From NCBI RefSeq assembly GCF_020595055.1, contig NZ_JAJDOO010000003.1:62001-126000 (forward strand): 64,000 bases of DNA. Direction: 5' to 3'. Source of the stretch: Desulfosporosinus shakirovi (GTDB taxonomy: Bacteria > Bacillota > Desulfitobacteriia > Desulfitobacteriales > Desulfitobacteriaceae). The position numbers were made by a program, and so were the translations under genes. Numbering within the stretch: position 1 is the stretch's first letter; each line of letters begins with the position of its first letter. Of the stretch, positions 55,001-63,146 are shown piece by piece. Under the pieces are notes generated by a model. It had not been told where the DNA came from. It saw only the letters and a program-made list of their open reading frames with translations, and did not search any database.

Positions 55001-55338
55001 TGATTGCCCATGCTGATATGGTAAGTTAAGTACGGACTATTTTCATTCGACGAAATAGACATTACCAGACCATTTCCAGCAGGTGTTCTAACAATGCTCC
55101 CCTTCGGAGCTTTGCACCTTATTAGTTCATTCAACGCAAACTCATAAGTCCTGAAGACATCCCCATAATACACCTTACAACCATGCAAATCATGGATTGC
55201 TACTTTTGCCGTTTCTGCCAGTTTATCAATCTCTGTTATTTGAGCCAAAGCAAAGGTACGTGGAAACTCAATATCTGATTTTTCGGTGTAAACTGGGATA
55301 CGCACATACATTCCTTGCTGTATATCACTCACCTCCAA
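52048..55338 (-). CDS. SNF2/RapA-type helicase, DpdE-like
   Basis: A 1096-residue protein with an N-terminal SH3-like region, then a SNF2 core. The motifs are LADEVGLGKTIEACSI (I), VVVDETHQML (II), LLLSATPIQDRKEEYL (III), CDELGGEGRNFQMADVVVHL (V) and EQRIGRLDRLGR (VI). Between the two lobes is a 300-residue helical insertion. The C-terminal 300 residues (SMNALLVPPDWRKYYGF, RVHKNEYR end) are shared with RapA/HepA-like helicases. Overlaps of 14 bases on both sides show tight translational coupling. Probably translocates on or remodels target DNA for the effector. Confidence 0.85.
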   Translation of the reverse strand: MEVSDIQQGMYVRIPVYTEKSDIEFPRTFALAQITEIDKLAETAKVAIHDLHGCKVYYGDVFRTYEFALNELIRCKAPKGSIVRTPAGNGLVMSISSNENSPYLTYHISMGNHGIKEYEERDIRADFTAIDVDPAEMLMRYEFQNPSWFACRNIVSSIMHVLNNAVYGFKVVAGCRVFLLPHQVVTIVRCLERDPVRYMLADEVGLGKTIEACSIIKIMQERNQALRVLYILPMPLIDQWKFELMSKFSIDVLTLNEASVESKHVVISIQELVKLNGQAIDRLDFDIVVVDETHQMLADDLAYDYILRLSRKIEHILLLSATPIQDRKEEYLRLLSLLDPGQYIGMSTERFNELVEKQQEIQRELYMLLGDMQSYSDFAESIIEQLKSLAGNLQDNRLKALIESIDIQSEDLGQEKVYQAAAYISEHYRLERHIIRNRRALLQQQMPQRRLIERPYTMVGLNELYGEADAIYNLIQWLQDVNDHTDHFAETVVRPLLTAAFSSPWSLNVQLDALVCQGIKVPIDVMDAVKQWVGSADGEIERTDELLDENPDDIKGRLLQCMDYLEQETGLNSSKPYKVLVFTSYVETLKAFLGIARHRLSNEACVAFYRGMTPDELQESAKAFQSNPDCRLLICDELGGEGRNFQMADVVVHLDTPWSANILEQRIGRLDRLGRDITKPVTSIVFFAEGTIEEQLVSLWKDGMGIYTQSLSGLEIITGEVAKHILDALKENASDGLTHTISEIQSETIRMREAVEEEQFYDMASMLYRPLTVGVERMLSMYQGKEDEIFSEAMISWSKQAGLQPTSYIDRNGKPVTEFSARNFSPASSMNALLVPPDWRKYYGFQCEKIATANNQQKINGTFNRSYAINREDLHFYAPNDPVFDSIISNAMTSYRGRACAAEIKNAPFDFTGLVFIWNVEPNMKPIIDNNLDPVILAQFRSFLPMEQIVTLYPLDDEMPLVSTDDMIALLAERHIIRKAEHLGRRSNSEKGAASIRMFMAKYPPSFWIPFVKEGRSKCQKEARRIVTERWDYDIALEEARRIVSAHQASNRYFGYDEEQNEKIRTMYKAVLLALKNYHVTMDSAAFMRVHKNEYR

Positions 55339-58177
55339 TGATGGAGAAACTCAACTCAGCCTGATAGGGCTTGAGGCATAACTTCTGATGGGCGCATGAA
55401 TTACACCAGTCCCCTATCACAGCGTTTTCATTAATTCCTATTTCCATATATTCTTGCATAGCGTGAAGTAATGTCTCTTCACCTCGAAAGTGAATTTTAT
55501 GTAACGAATACTTTTTGTTGCCATTTTCAATTACTGTCTTTACATCAAATGCTGCAAACGGGTGTGGAATCAAATCTTCAGAATAGTAGCTGGCTTTCTG
55601 AAATAGAAATCTTATATTCATATGAGATTCATCGTATCGTTTCATCATGCGACCATCCCAAAGGTTGTGATTAATATAATTTTCTGCAACATGCATGAGA
55701 TCGTGTAGATCATTCGCGTCACGATAAAACGGGAAGTATTGCCGGTATGCATCCTGAGTACTTTTAAGAATGCTGTGCATTGTAGACATAGAGTTGTTCA
55801 TTTTCGGTTTTCCTTCCATCCGTTTCCAAACGGCCTGAACCAACATATTTGAATAATACCGTTTTAAGAGAAAGGCATTATCAATTACAATATCTCCTCG
55901 ACATACCATGTCCAAGTAATATTTATATGGACACAAGAAAAAATCCATCATATCCAATCGGCTAGCAATAAAAGTTGAGTTTTTGTGGTCAACGCTGATT
56001 TTGGGTACTCGAAACCCAAGACTCTCAAGTTCTTCGTCAATCTTCGGCTTGATGCCTAGCATGCGGAGCGGAAAGTAGGGTTGTTCTTCATTGTCCTCTA
56101 CATGAACAACATAACTAAGTCGCACGGGGCATTCATTGTAGCAAAGCCCGTAGAAGAATGCATAGCGAAGAAACTTAGCAGAATCTCCTAATGATGCATA
56201 GTAAACCTGAAAGATTAGCGCTATGGGCGAATATGCTTTGCGAATAAAGTAATCCGAAAGCGGCCATGGCAAAAGGTCGTCCATGGTCTGATTGAGCATT
56301 CGGTCTGACAAACAAGCAAAGTGATAAATAGGATCTTCTTTTCCTTCTCGAACTGCCAGCCTATGCTGGGCACGACTATGTAAAATATCGCCCTCAATCT
56401 GAACAAAATTGCGCACTATCCAGTCTGGAGATTCCAAATCCTTTTGCTTTAAATAGTAATAAAGTCCGCTCTTCAAATCTTCCATACTACCAGATAGAGT
56501 TGTGTTATTGTTGACCTGATCAAAACGCTCCAAAAGGCTCTCAACAAGTTTCTTTTCTTCCGCTTCAACTAGATTCAAAAGTTGATTACGAATGAATTCT
56601 TCAAGTCTTTGAAAATGCTGGAGAAAGGAAAGTGAACCATTCACATTATTAGCGAACAAATGAGAGGCAATATCATTAAGCTGATTTACTGCGCTTTCAA
56701 AGCTTTCTATATCTTCCAGACTGATCATGCTGGGTCGATAAAAAGCAATGCGGCGAAGCTGCTCCCCAATATCATTTTGTATAATCTGAATCGTCTTGTA
56801 CTGTTTTTTGTATTCTGCTATACGAACTATAAACTGATCGTGCAGTTTTATATCCTCGAAATAGGCGCTGGTAATCTCCAATATTGAATTGAGCTTCTCT
56901 GATTGAGGAACTCTCAAGATTCCAGCTGTAAAGCACTCCTTTATAGAAGCCCAGTCAATTCTAAGCTGACCGATGAGCGGATCCCACATACGATATAATC
57001 CAAGAAAGAATTGTCCAATGGGATAGTTTAAAAAATGAAGGTCGCCAGATTGTTCTGGATAGTAGATGCGGAGTAAGTCATGTACTTCACGTCCAGCCGT
57101 ATATACCTTTTCCATCATCGCAGGAATAGGCTTGGCTCGATTCTCCTTTAACGCCTTGTCAAAGTAACTAGAAACAAACCCTGCATATTCTGTAATATTT
57201 GCAAACGCCAACATTTCGACCTGTTGACCAGCCTGATACCACGTTAGCCTCTCATGTGCATTAGGCTGAGTGGTTTGGTCGACGAGTTTTCCAAATGCTT
57301 TTGCAAGGTTATGACTTCTTGAATTTGCGGTGCCGTTATAAACTCCAAGAAAAGTATCGCGTTCGATGGGTACACCAAATAACTGGTATAAATGTTCCCA
57401 TGTAGCATATATATCTTTGTATTCTGGCTGATAATTGTAAATGAACACAACTTCAACCCCCAGCTTGTCTAGCTGCATAATAAAACGCAATTGCAATGGT
57501 GTAAACTGGTGAATGCCATGCACAACAACACGCTTTAGATTTAAGACATTAAAATCATCTAACATTGCAACAAGTTTCTTTATTCTTTGTATGCGCCTCT
57601 CATAGTGGCTGCCCAATCTGGCTGCCTCGTCTTCCTCACGTTTTATCTCAAGAGCTATTATTCCTTTGAAGAAGGTTACGAGTTCATCAATCGAATAATC
57701 ATTTGTTAAGGCAAATGGTTCATGTAATGGGCTTAATGGATTGTTGATTTCATTCAGTAAGGCAATAAACACTTTTTGTTCAAGGTTAGCGTTGGAACGG
57801 TGAAGGCTGTTTACATCGATTCCCAATTCAACGAATAGCCGAAGTGCCTCTAGCAAAGAACCTCGGTTATGCTTCAGTGAAGCATACAACTCTTCACGCT
57901 TATTACTATCGCGCTTTTTCCAGGCTTCCAATTGGTTTGATATTGCGATGTATTGTGCAATCCGTCTTTCGATATTGTTATACCAGTCGCTATACGCCAC
58001 TTTTAGGACATTATCAATAGGACAAAGTAACGAGCCAAAAGCAGTCTCAAACAAATCGCGGAATGCATTAACCATAACTTGTGAGCTACACAAATGCGGC
58101 GCATCTTTAATTTCACCCCAAAAGCTCGTTTGGTAAAGAAGATAAGGGTTGCCGTAGGTATATATCTTAAAACTCAT
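55325..58177 (-). CDS. AddB/RecC-like protein with iron-sulfur cysteines
   Basis: A 950-residue protein. The middle contains VVVHGIHQFTPLQLRFIMQL and VEVVFIYNYQPEYKDI, the inactive-helicase pattern of AddB/RecC (a lost Walker A, glutamine after the strand). Towards the C-terminus, LDMMDFFLCPYKYYLDMVCR and GDWCNSCAHQKLCLKPYQ supply four cysteines arranged as in AddB/Cas4 iron-sulfur nucleases. The nuclease core between them is not obvious; FDVKTV is the only D-x-K candidate. It probably forms a heterodimer with the UvrD-type protein encoded directly upstream. Confidence 0.75.
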   Translation of the reverse strand: MSFKIYTYGNPYLLYQTSFWGEIKDAPHLCSSQVMVNAFRDLFETAFGSLLCPIDNVLKVAYSDWYNNIERRIAQYIAISNQLEAWKKRDSNKREELYASLKHNRGSLLEALRLFVELGIDVNSLHRSNANLEQKVFIALLNEINNPLSPLHEPFALTNDYSIDELVTFFKGIIALEIKREEDEAARLGSHYERRIQRIKKLVAMLDDFNVLNLKRVVVHGIHQFTPLQLRFIMQLDKLGVEVVFIYNYQPEYKDIYATWEHLYQLFGVPIERDTFLGVYNGTANSRSHNLAKAFGKLVDQTTQPNAHERLTWYQAGQQVEMLAFANITEYAGFVSSYFDKALKENRAKPIPAMMEKVYTAGREVHDLLRIYYPEQSGDLHFLNYPIGQFFLGLYRMWDPLIGQLRIDWASIKECFTAGILRVPQSEKLNSILEITSAYFEDIKLHDQFIVRIAEYKKQYKTIQIIQNDIGEQLRRIAFYRPSMISLEDIESFESAVNQLNDIASHLFANNVNGSLSFLQHFQRLEEFIRNQLLNLVEAEEKKLVESLLERFDQVNNNTTLSGSMEDLKSGLYYYLKQKDLESPDWIVRNFVQIEGDILHSRAQHRLAVREGKEDPIYHFACLSDRMLNQTMDDLLPWPLSDYFIRKAYSPIALIFQVYYASLGDSAKFLRYAFFYGLCYNECPVRLSYVVHVEDNEEQPYFPLRMLGIKPKIDEELESLGFRVPKISVDHKNSTFIASRLDMMDFFLCPYKYYLDMVCRGDIVIDNAFLLKRYYSNMLVQAVWKRMEGKPKMNNSMSTMHSILKSTQDAYRQYFPFYRDANDLHDLMHVAENYINHNLWDGRMMKRYDESHMNIRFLFQKASYYSEDLIPHPFAAFDVKTVIENGNKKYSLHKIHFRGEETLLHAMQEYMEIGINENAVIGDWCNSCAHQKLCLKPYQAELSFSIIGGE

Positions 58178-58178
58178 T

Positions 58179-61100
58179 CTACCTAGTACCTCCCATTAAA
58201 AGTGCCTGCCATGATGTACTACGACTTGATTGCAACTCCATCCACGAAAACCCACGAATTGCCCTTGTCATAGCCACATAAAGAACACGAGTTTCTTCAT
58301 TCATACGCTCCGCTGCTTCCTGAGCATAGTCATAAAAGTTATTACGCAGCACTTGGTTTTCAGCATACTTAAAGCTATAACCAATGTTTCCGTTTGTACT
58401 AACCATAATATCCATTCCAGTACGTTTGGGCTTATCTATGGCAAATGAAGCAAAAGGCAGAATTACATAGCCATACTCAAGTCCCTTAGATTTATGGACT
58501 GTGGTACAAAGTATACGAATTTCATTTCCGCCCTGTATGGGCCAACGACATTCTTCGGCACGTCCAGTAACGATATTCGTTTGTATAAAGGAGGTTAGAC
58601 GATGGATAGTCAGATTGCCCAATCGGCAGCCTTGCAGGATTTTTTCAAATAACAAGTCCACATTCATTCTATAGTATGAACTCATATTGGGATATTGCTC
58701 TCCAAATCGAGCCCATGGACGGAGTTGATTATACAAGCCACGGAGTATCTGCAGAACAGGTGAAATCCTTAATTCGCGAAGGACATTTGACCAACTTTGG
58801 TACCCTCCATTGCTCACTGTCTGGCTTAACATAATATCTATCAAACTAATTAGATAGTTTACCTGACGATCACGCGATTTATCTTTACATGTAAGATCAG
58901 GCTTCAACTCATACATCGTATGTCTGTCGGGAATTATCCCAAAGAAGTTGGATTCAAGTAAATGACTTAATTGCTCCGGTTCGTTGTTCAGCAATGCTTG
59001 AAGCATGGCACACATCTCCAACGCCGGTACAGATTGATACAATTCCCCGCCGATGTTTGATTGAATGGTTGGGAAACCGTTATCTCGTCCATACTTCACA
59101 ATTTCGTCAGCCTGCCAATTCTCGCGCACCAATATAGTAATCGTTCTTTCCTCATTTGAAAGATATTTATCATCGCAAAGTAACTTATTAATAACATTGG
59201 TGTAGCGTCGAATTTCATTGAATGTTTCCGGTAAACGACTGCTCTCCGAGGTTATAGAAATACTTCGATAATATGTTTCAGTAGATGAAGCATTGTCGTT
59301 TAAGGACAAGTCACTAATTAAAGCGTCTACTTGTGAGTCGTACGTTAATAAACCCCTTGCCGGGCTGCCCCAATAGGAAAATACATTCTGATATAGTTTG
59401 AGCAAATTTTTATCAGTTCTATAGTTTTTAGAAAGAGAAAACTGTTCCCAATGCTTCGGAGCTTCTTCAACCTTCAAATGGTTAAATGCTTTTTCTTCAG
59501 CTCCTCTGAAGCGGTAAATACACTGCTTAATGTCGCCTACGACGAACATCAAGTAGCCAACATGTTTACATATTTCTCTTAGAACAGCAATCTGTACATC
59601 ATCAGTATCTTGAAACTCATCTATAAACATATAACGTGAGCCGAAAACCAATTCTTCTTGAAGCCTTTCAGGATACTCTGTAACCAGTCGTGATAAGACA
59701 GCCATCAGACGGCCAAGAAATACTCGGTTTTCTTCTATCAGCTGCCCATCGAATGATCTTTCCGTTTCCCCAAGAACAGCAACTAATAGACGATGCAACG
59801 GCTCATTTTCATTAGCGATTCCAAATTGTTCAGGCTTAACTTCGGATAGATCAATACTTTTGTTCTCCAGACGGCCAACAAAATCTAGTAACTTTTTACG
59901 GAGTTCATAAACCGGTAATCTAAGCTCATTAAGGTATTGCGGGTTAATAGCAGTTTGTTCCCGAACATACTTCTCAAGGGTTTCTTCTAGTAATAATCTA
60001 CGCCCATAAAGACCTGAAGTAATCTGTAGCCCTTGCCCATAACCAGCAGCGGTTCCAAGCTTCTGGATAATGTGCCTAGCGAATGAGTGTATGGTATTGA
60101 TCTGCATTCGATCAACTTGCGCCATCATTTCAAGATAATCTCCTATGCCAGTAAGCATATAATAGTTCTGGAAACAGCTTTTCAATCGACTTTTCATATT
60201 GTTTGCCGCATCATTGGTAAAGGTTATCATTAATATACGATCATCAAGATTGGCTGGTGAAATATCTTCAGCGTAACATAAAAAAGCAACGCGCAAAATC
60301 ATGGCATAGGTTTTGCCTGTGCCAGCACCCGCGCGTACTAAAATATTCTTATCTGTCTTGGCATGTTCAACCTTAAATTGCGAAAAATTAAACGCTCCAC
60401 AAGCGTCAAGTTTTGAGAGCCATGTCTGAGTGCTAGAAATGGTATCAATATCGCCATCAATAACCTTAAAACATGGAATATCAATCAAATCCAAAATATT
60501 GGCTTCATTAACCATTACCGTTTGCCAATTAAAAATGGATAGTCGCGAACCATCAATCGTTAATGCATTAGATAAAACGCCAATCTCTAGATCACCTTTA
60601 TGGCTTACTTTCATTCCCTTAGCTCTTAAGACAATTGCGGCTTTTTCTGAGACGTACTCAAGCATTTCTTGAGTACCAACCACGGAGTATATTCGACACC
60701 CATTACTATAAGCATCGGCCAATTCATCAATAAGTGTTTTCCAGTTTTGTTCGGATGCAGGAATATAACTCACAATTGAATAATTGGGAATCAAGTGAAT
60801 GTAATTTGCCTTGTCGATTGAAGGAGGATTAATTACCTCTTCTTCGAAATGGACACATGGCTCGAACAACGAACGGACTTGCTTCATAAGCAATGGAGTG
60901 AACGCGTGAGTACCCCAACTGCGAGAAAAGGCAATGGCCTTATCCAATTTTTCTAAGAAACTTTCCTTTGAATCCAAATCATCCTTAGTAAATGTAAGTT
61001 GAGATTCGCTTATTAAATCCATATGTTTGGATTTGAAGAAGTCATTAGATATGAAAGGATAGCAAACCATATGAAATACAAGGGGTTGCTTTCCCAGTTT

Positions 61101-61421
61101 ATTCTTGATGTGATTAAATACAGCAAAACGATATCCTCGAGCTTGAGCACGCGGATTACTGCGTTCCTCTCCTTGTTCAGTGCGGATGGAAATATATTCA
61201 CCCTGAGGAACACCGATAATTGTAGCTTCCTGCCAACCTTTTACTTCTACTACTGCAATTCCAACTCCCGGAATAAGAACACTGTAGTCAAACTCGCGAC
61301 CATATACCTCACGATTCCAATAAACTACATGGGAATTATCTAAATAACTATTAAGGGCTTGATAAAAAGCTTCTTCGCCTCTGTTCTTAATCTGATCAAT
61401 TGCGCAAATCATTCTAGCCAT
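58179..61421 (-). CDS. UvrD/AddA-type helicase with N-terminal NERD nuclease-like domain
   Basis: A 1080-residue protein, first gene of the seven-gene operon. Residues about 10-160 form a NERD-like domain with the PD-(D/E)XK signature D45...E59-x-K61 (REFDYSVLIPGVGIAVVEVK). The SF1 helicase follows: VRAGAGTGKTYAMIL (I), MFIDEFQDTDDVQI (II), VVGDIKQCIYRFRGA (III), VHKSKGLEYGYVILPF (V), ETRVLYVAMTRAIRG (VI). Unlike AddA it has no C-terminal RecB-type nuclease; the nuclease domain is at the N-terminus. Expected role: unwinding and cutting of unmodified DNA. Confidence 0.85.
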   Translation of the reverse strand: MARMICAIDQIKNRGEEAFYQALNSYLDNSHVVYWNREVYGREFDYSVLIPGVGIAVVEVKGWQEATIIGVPQGEYISIRTEQGEERSNPRAQARGYRFAVFNHIKNKLGKQPLVFHMVCYPFISNDFFKSKHMDLISESQLTFTKDDLDSKESFLEKLDKAIAFSRSWGTHAFTPLLMKQVRSLFEPCVHFEEEVINPPSIDKANYIHLIPNYSIVSYIPASEQNWKTLIDELADAYSNGCRIYSVVGTQEMLEYVSEKAAIVLRAKGMKVSHKGDLEIGVLSNALTIDGSRLSIFNWQTVMVNEANILDLIDIPCFKVIDGDIDTISSTQTWLSKLDACGAFNFSQFKVEHAKTDKNILVRAGAGTGKTYAMILRVAFLCYAEDISPANLDDRILMITFTNDAANNMKSRLKSCFQNYYMLTGIGDYLEMMAQVDRMQINTIHSFARHIIQKLGTAAGYGQGLQITSGLYGRRLLLEETLEKYVREQTAINPQYLNELRLPVYELRKKLLDFVGRLENKSIDLSEVKPEQFGIANENEPLHRLLVAVLGETERSFDGQLIEENRVFLGRLMAVLSRLVTEYPERLQEELVFGSRYMFIDEFQDTDDVQIAVLREICKHVGYLMFVVGDIKQCIYRFRGAEEKAFNHLKVEEAPKHWEQFSLSKNYRTDKNLLKLYQNVFSYWGSPARGLLTYDSQVDALISDLSLNDNASSTETYYRSISITSESSRLPETFNEIRRYTNVINKLLCDDKYLSNEERTITILVRENWQADEIVKYGRDNGFPTIQSNIGGELYQSVPALEMCAMLQALLNNEPEQLSHLLESNFFGIIPDRHTMYELKPDLTCKDKSRDRQVNYLISLIDIMLSQTVSNGGYQSWSNVLRELRISPVLQILRGLYNQLRPWARFGEQYPNMSSYYRMNVDLLFEKILQGCRLGNLTIHRLTSFIQTNIVTGRAEECRWPIQGGNEIRILCTTVHKSKGLEYGYVILPFASFAIDKPKRTGMDIMVSTNGNIGYSFKYAENQVLRNNFYDYAQEAAERMNEETRVLYVAMTRAIRGFSWMELQSSRSTSWQALLMGGTR

Positions 61422-61723
61422 TATTATTTACCACCTAAAAGCAAAAATTCTAAGAAGGCTACAAACTTTTAGTGATTATAAGGTTGTTGCTTCCTCACAT
61501 CCATAATTTTCTCGAATATATCATAAATTCTGCATTATTTTATTAAGTCCTGCTATTAAGTTTATATTATCCCATTAATTCCAAAGAATTTTATTATAGA
61601 AGAAGTTTATTTTAGAGCACAACTAGTTTTCTAAAACCTCTTTATACGGAATTACCTGAGATGAACCAGGGAGTTCCAGGCTGCCCTTCTGCTTGATCTT
61701 TTCTGTCAATTCCCTTCAACCCC
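61422..61723 (-). promoter_or_regulatory. Upstream region of the helicase/nuclease operon
   Basis: No gene is visible. The AT-rich minus strand contains TAATAT and TATATT boxes around 61520-61570, but no clear -35/-10 pair. A promoter for the long operon must be here or immediately upstream; I cannot place it. Confidence 0.4.
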
Positions 61724-62809
61724 TCAACTGTCGCTTACTTCTTTAAGCAGGAGCGTATCCCGGAAAGCGCCTCTCTCCTCGACCTTTTGCTTTCTGACAT
61801 CCTCAAATTCCTGCCGAGAAACCTCTTTATACTCCAAGATGGCGTAGACCACTTCCACTAAATCCGCCAGTTCTTCAACCCTTTGGCTGTCCAGGTACTT
61901 CTGAAGCTCTTCCCCTAACTTGGCGTTTAATAAATCCAGGTACTCTGGGTCTGAAACCTTTTCAATAATAGCTTTCTTACCGCTGTCTTCGATGATCTGG
62001 GGTATCTTGTCGCGAATCAGTTTATTGTAGACTTTTACCTTCTCTGATTTGCCGTCACGGACTTCATTCTCGTCTATTACAGGAATGGTAATGAACCCAT
62101 CCCGATCATCACCGAAAACCTTCCCTTTATAATTGGCCAGCCAGTAGGAGGCGTAAGCACATAAAAAAGCATCCAGCTTGTCCTCAAGGTTCTTAAACCC
62201 CTTCTTAGACATAGCTTGAATGCTCAATGAATGATTGAAGAAATCTTCTATATTATGGACGGGGAGATTGAAATCACTCAACCTCTTTAAAAGGTTAACC
62301 ATCCGACCCATCTCCGTTTTAGTTGTTTCAAATTTGATCTTATGTTTGATTTTATATTTAATGGGAAAAGCATCGGGAAAAAGGCCTAAAGTTATTCCCG
62401 TGGGAAAGGTTTCGATAATCACGTGCTTTTTATTGGTTAAGTCACCTGTAAGAGCAAAAGCCGGCATCCGCTTTCGAATGGCTTTGACGACCTCTTCTCC
62501 TCGAACTACTCCGAAGTGGTTGAGCATGAAGCTTTTACTGCAGGTGAAAACGGACAGATTTTTACCATGAATTTTCTCTCTCATAATAGCTCCGTCACAG
62601 TATCTGGAACCTGTTTCGTTATTCACGATTAAGGGAGCATCAATCCCCACGATGGCTCCTTCCCGGGCATGTTCTGCAACGATGTCCGCAATCATTTCGT
62701 CGCTGAAAACCTGGGACTCACTATAGACGATTTCTCCATTGTCAGCGATCACACAAATTCCCGATTCATTGGCATAGGTCCATGCTAAGTCGATTCCGAT
62801 ATAACGCAT
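61724..62809 (-). CDS. DUF429 protein fused to a MazG-like pyrophosphohydrolase
   Basis: A 361-residue two-domain protein. Residues 1-250 match DUF429, an RNase H-like fold (MRYIGIDLAW, GIDAPLIV, IIETFPTG, DKLDAFLCAYASYW). The last 100 residues read YNKLIRDKIPQIIEDSGKKA, LGEELQKYL and EELADLVEVVYAILE. This is the pattern of phosphoribosyl-ATP pyrophosphohydrolase/MazG-like house-cleaning NTP hydrolases. The fusion is unusual as far as I know. A link to the defence island or to nucleotide clean-up is possible but unproven. Confidence 0.8.
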   Translation of the reverse strand: MRYIGIDLAWTYANESGICVIADNGEIVYSESQVFSDEMIADIVAEHAREGAIVGIDAPLIVNNETGSRYCDGAIMREKIHGKNLSVFTCSKSFMLNHFGVVRGEEVVKAIRKRMPAFALTGDLTNKKHVIIETFPTGITLGLFPDAFPIKYKIKHKIKFETTKTEMGRMVNLLKRLSDFNLPVHNIEDFFNHSLSIQAMSKKGFKNLEDKLDAFLCAYASYWLANYKGKVFGDDRDGFITIPVIDENEVRDGKSEKVKVYNKLIRDKIPQIIEDSGKKAIIEKVSDPEYLDLLNAKLGEELQKYLDSQRVEELADLVEVVYAILEYKEVSRQEFEDVRKQKVEERGAFRDTLLLKEVSDS

Positions 62810-62839
62810 TGTTTAACCCCCAAAGTCTTTGGCATTAAG

Positions 62840-62977
62840 TCAATTTTCAAGCGAACAGTCTTTTGGACAACATTTGACGCATACTTTTCTTTTTCGCCGA
62901 ACTTCCTGCTTTTCCTTCCACCAATCACCAAATATTTTAAAAACAATAGCAAGGGGCGTGCATTTTCGAACAAGCAT
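62840..62977 (-). CDS. Small cysteine-rich protein (45 aa)
   Basis: A minus-strand frame begins MLVRKCTPLAIVFKIFGDWW and has a C-x2-C-C-x3-C group (VCVKCCPKDC) at the end, with a highly basic middle (KEKQEVRRKRK). A short GAGAG site precedes it. It could be a metal-binding or nucleic-acid-binding peptide. Not recognised; it partly overlaps another frame and is placed between the DUF429 gene and a palindrome. Confidence 0.4.
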   Translation of the reverse strand: MLVRKCTPLAIVFKIFGDWWKEKQEVRRKRKVCVKCCPKDCSLEN

Positions 62978-63005
62978 GACTACTCTCGATAGATTAAACT
63001 ATAAA

Positions 63006-63026
63006 AGGGTACCCTATAGGTACCCT
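63006..63026. repeat. Palindromic operator-like site
   Basis: AGGGTACC / GGTACCCT arms of 8 bp around CTATA, flanked by AAAA and AAAA. It sits 30 bases upstream of the small cysteine-rich gene, and could be its operator. The rest of 62978-63146 holds no gene I can support. Confidence 0.5.
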
Positions 63027-63146
63027 AAAAGCTAAAAAATCAATCTTTACTAAGCGATTCCAGTAACTTCTGGAGATAGTCGATTTGTTCTGGTGTTTTG
63101 CATGTTGAGGTCAATTTTGAAGACTTTCACCGGAATATGGGCTGCT

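Noticed and set aside
45014-61421. DndFGH restriction genes
   Set aside because: The number, sizes and domains (NERD-UvrD, AddB-like, SNF2, RecQ-like) do not fit DndF, DndG and DndH.
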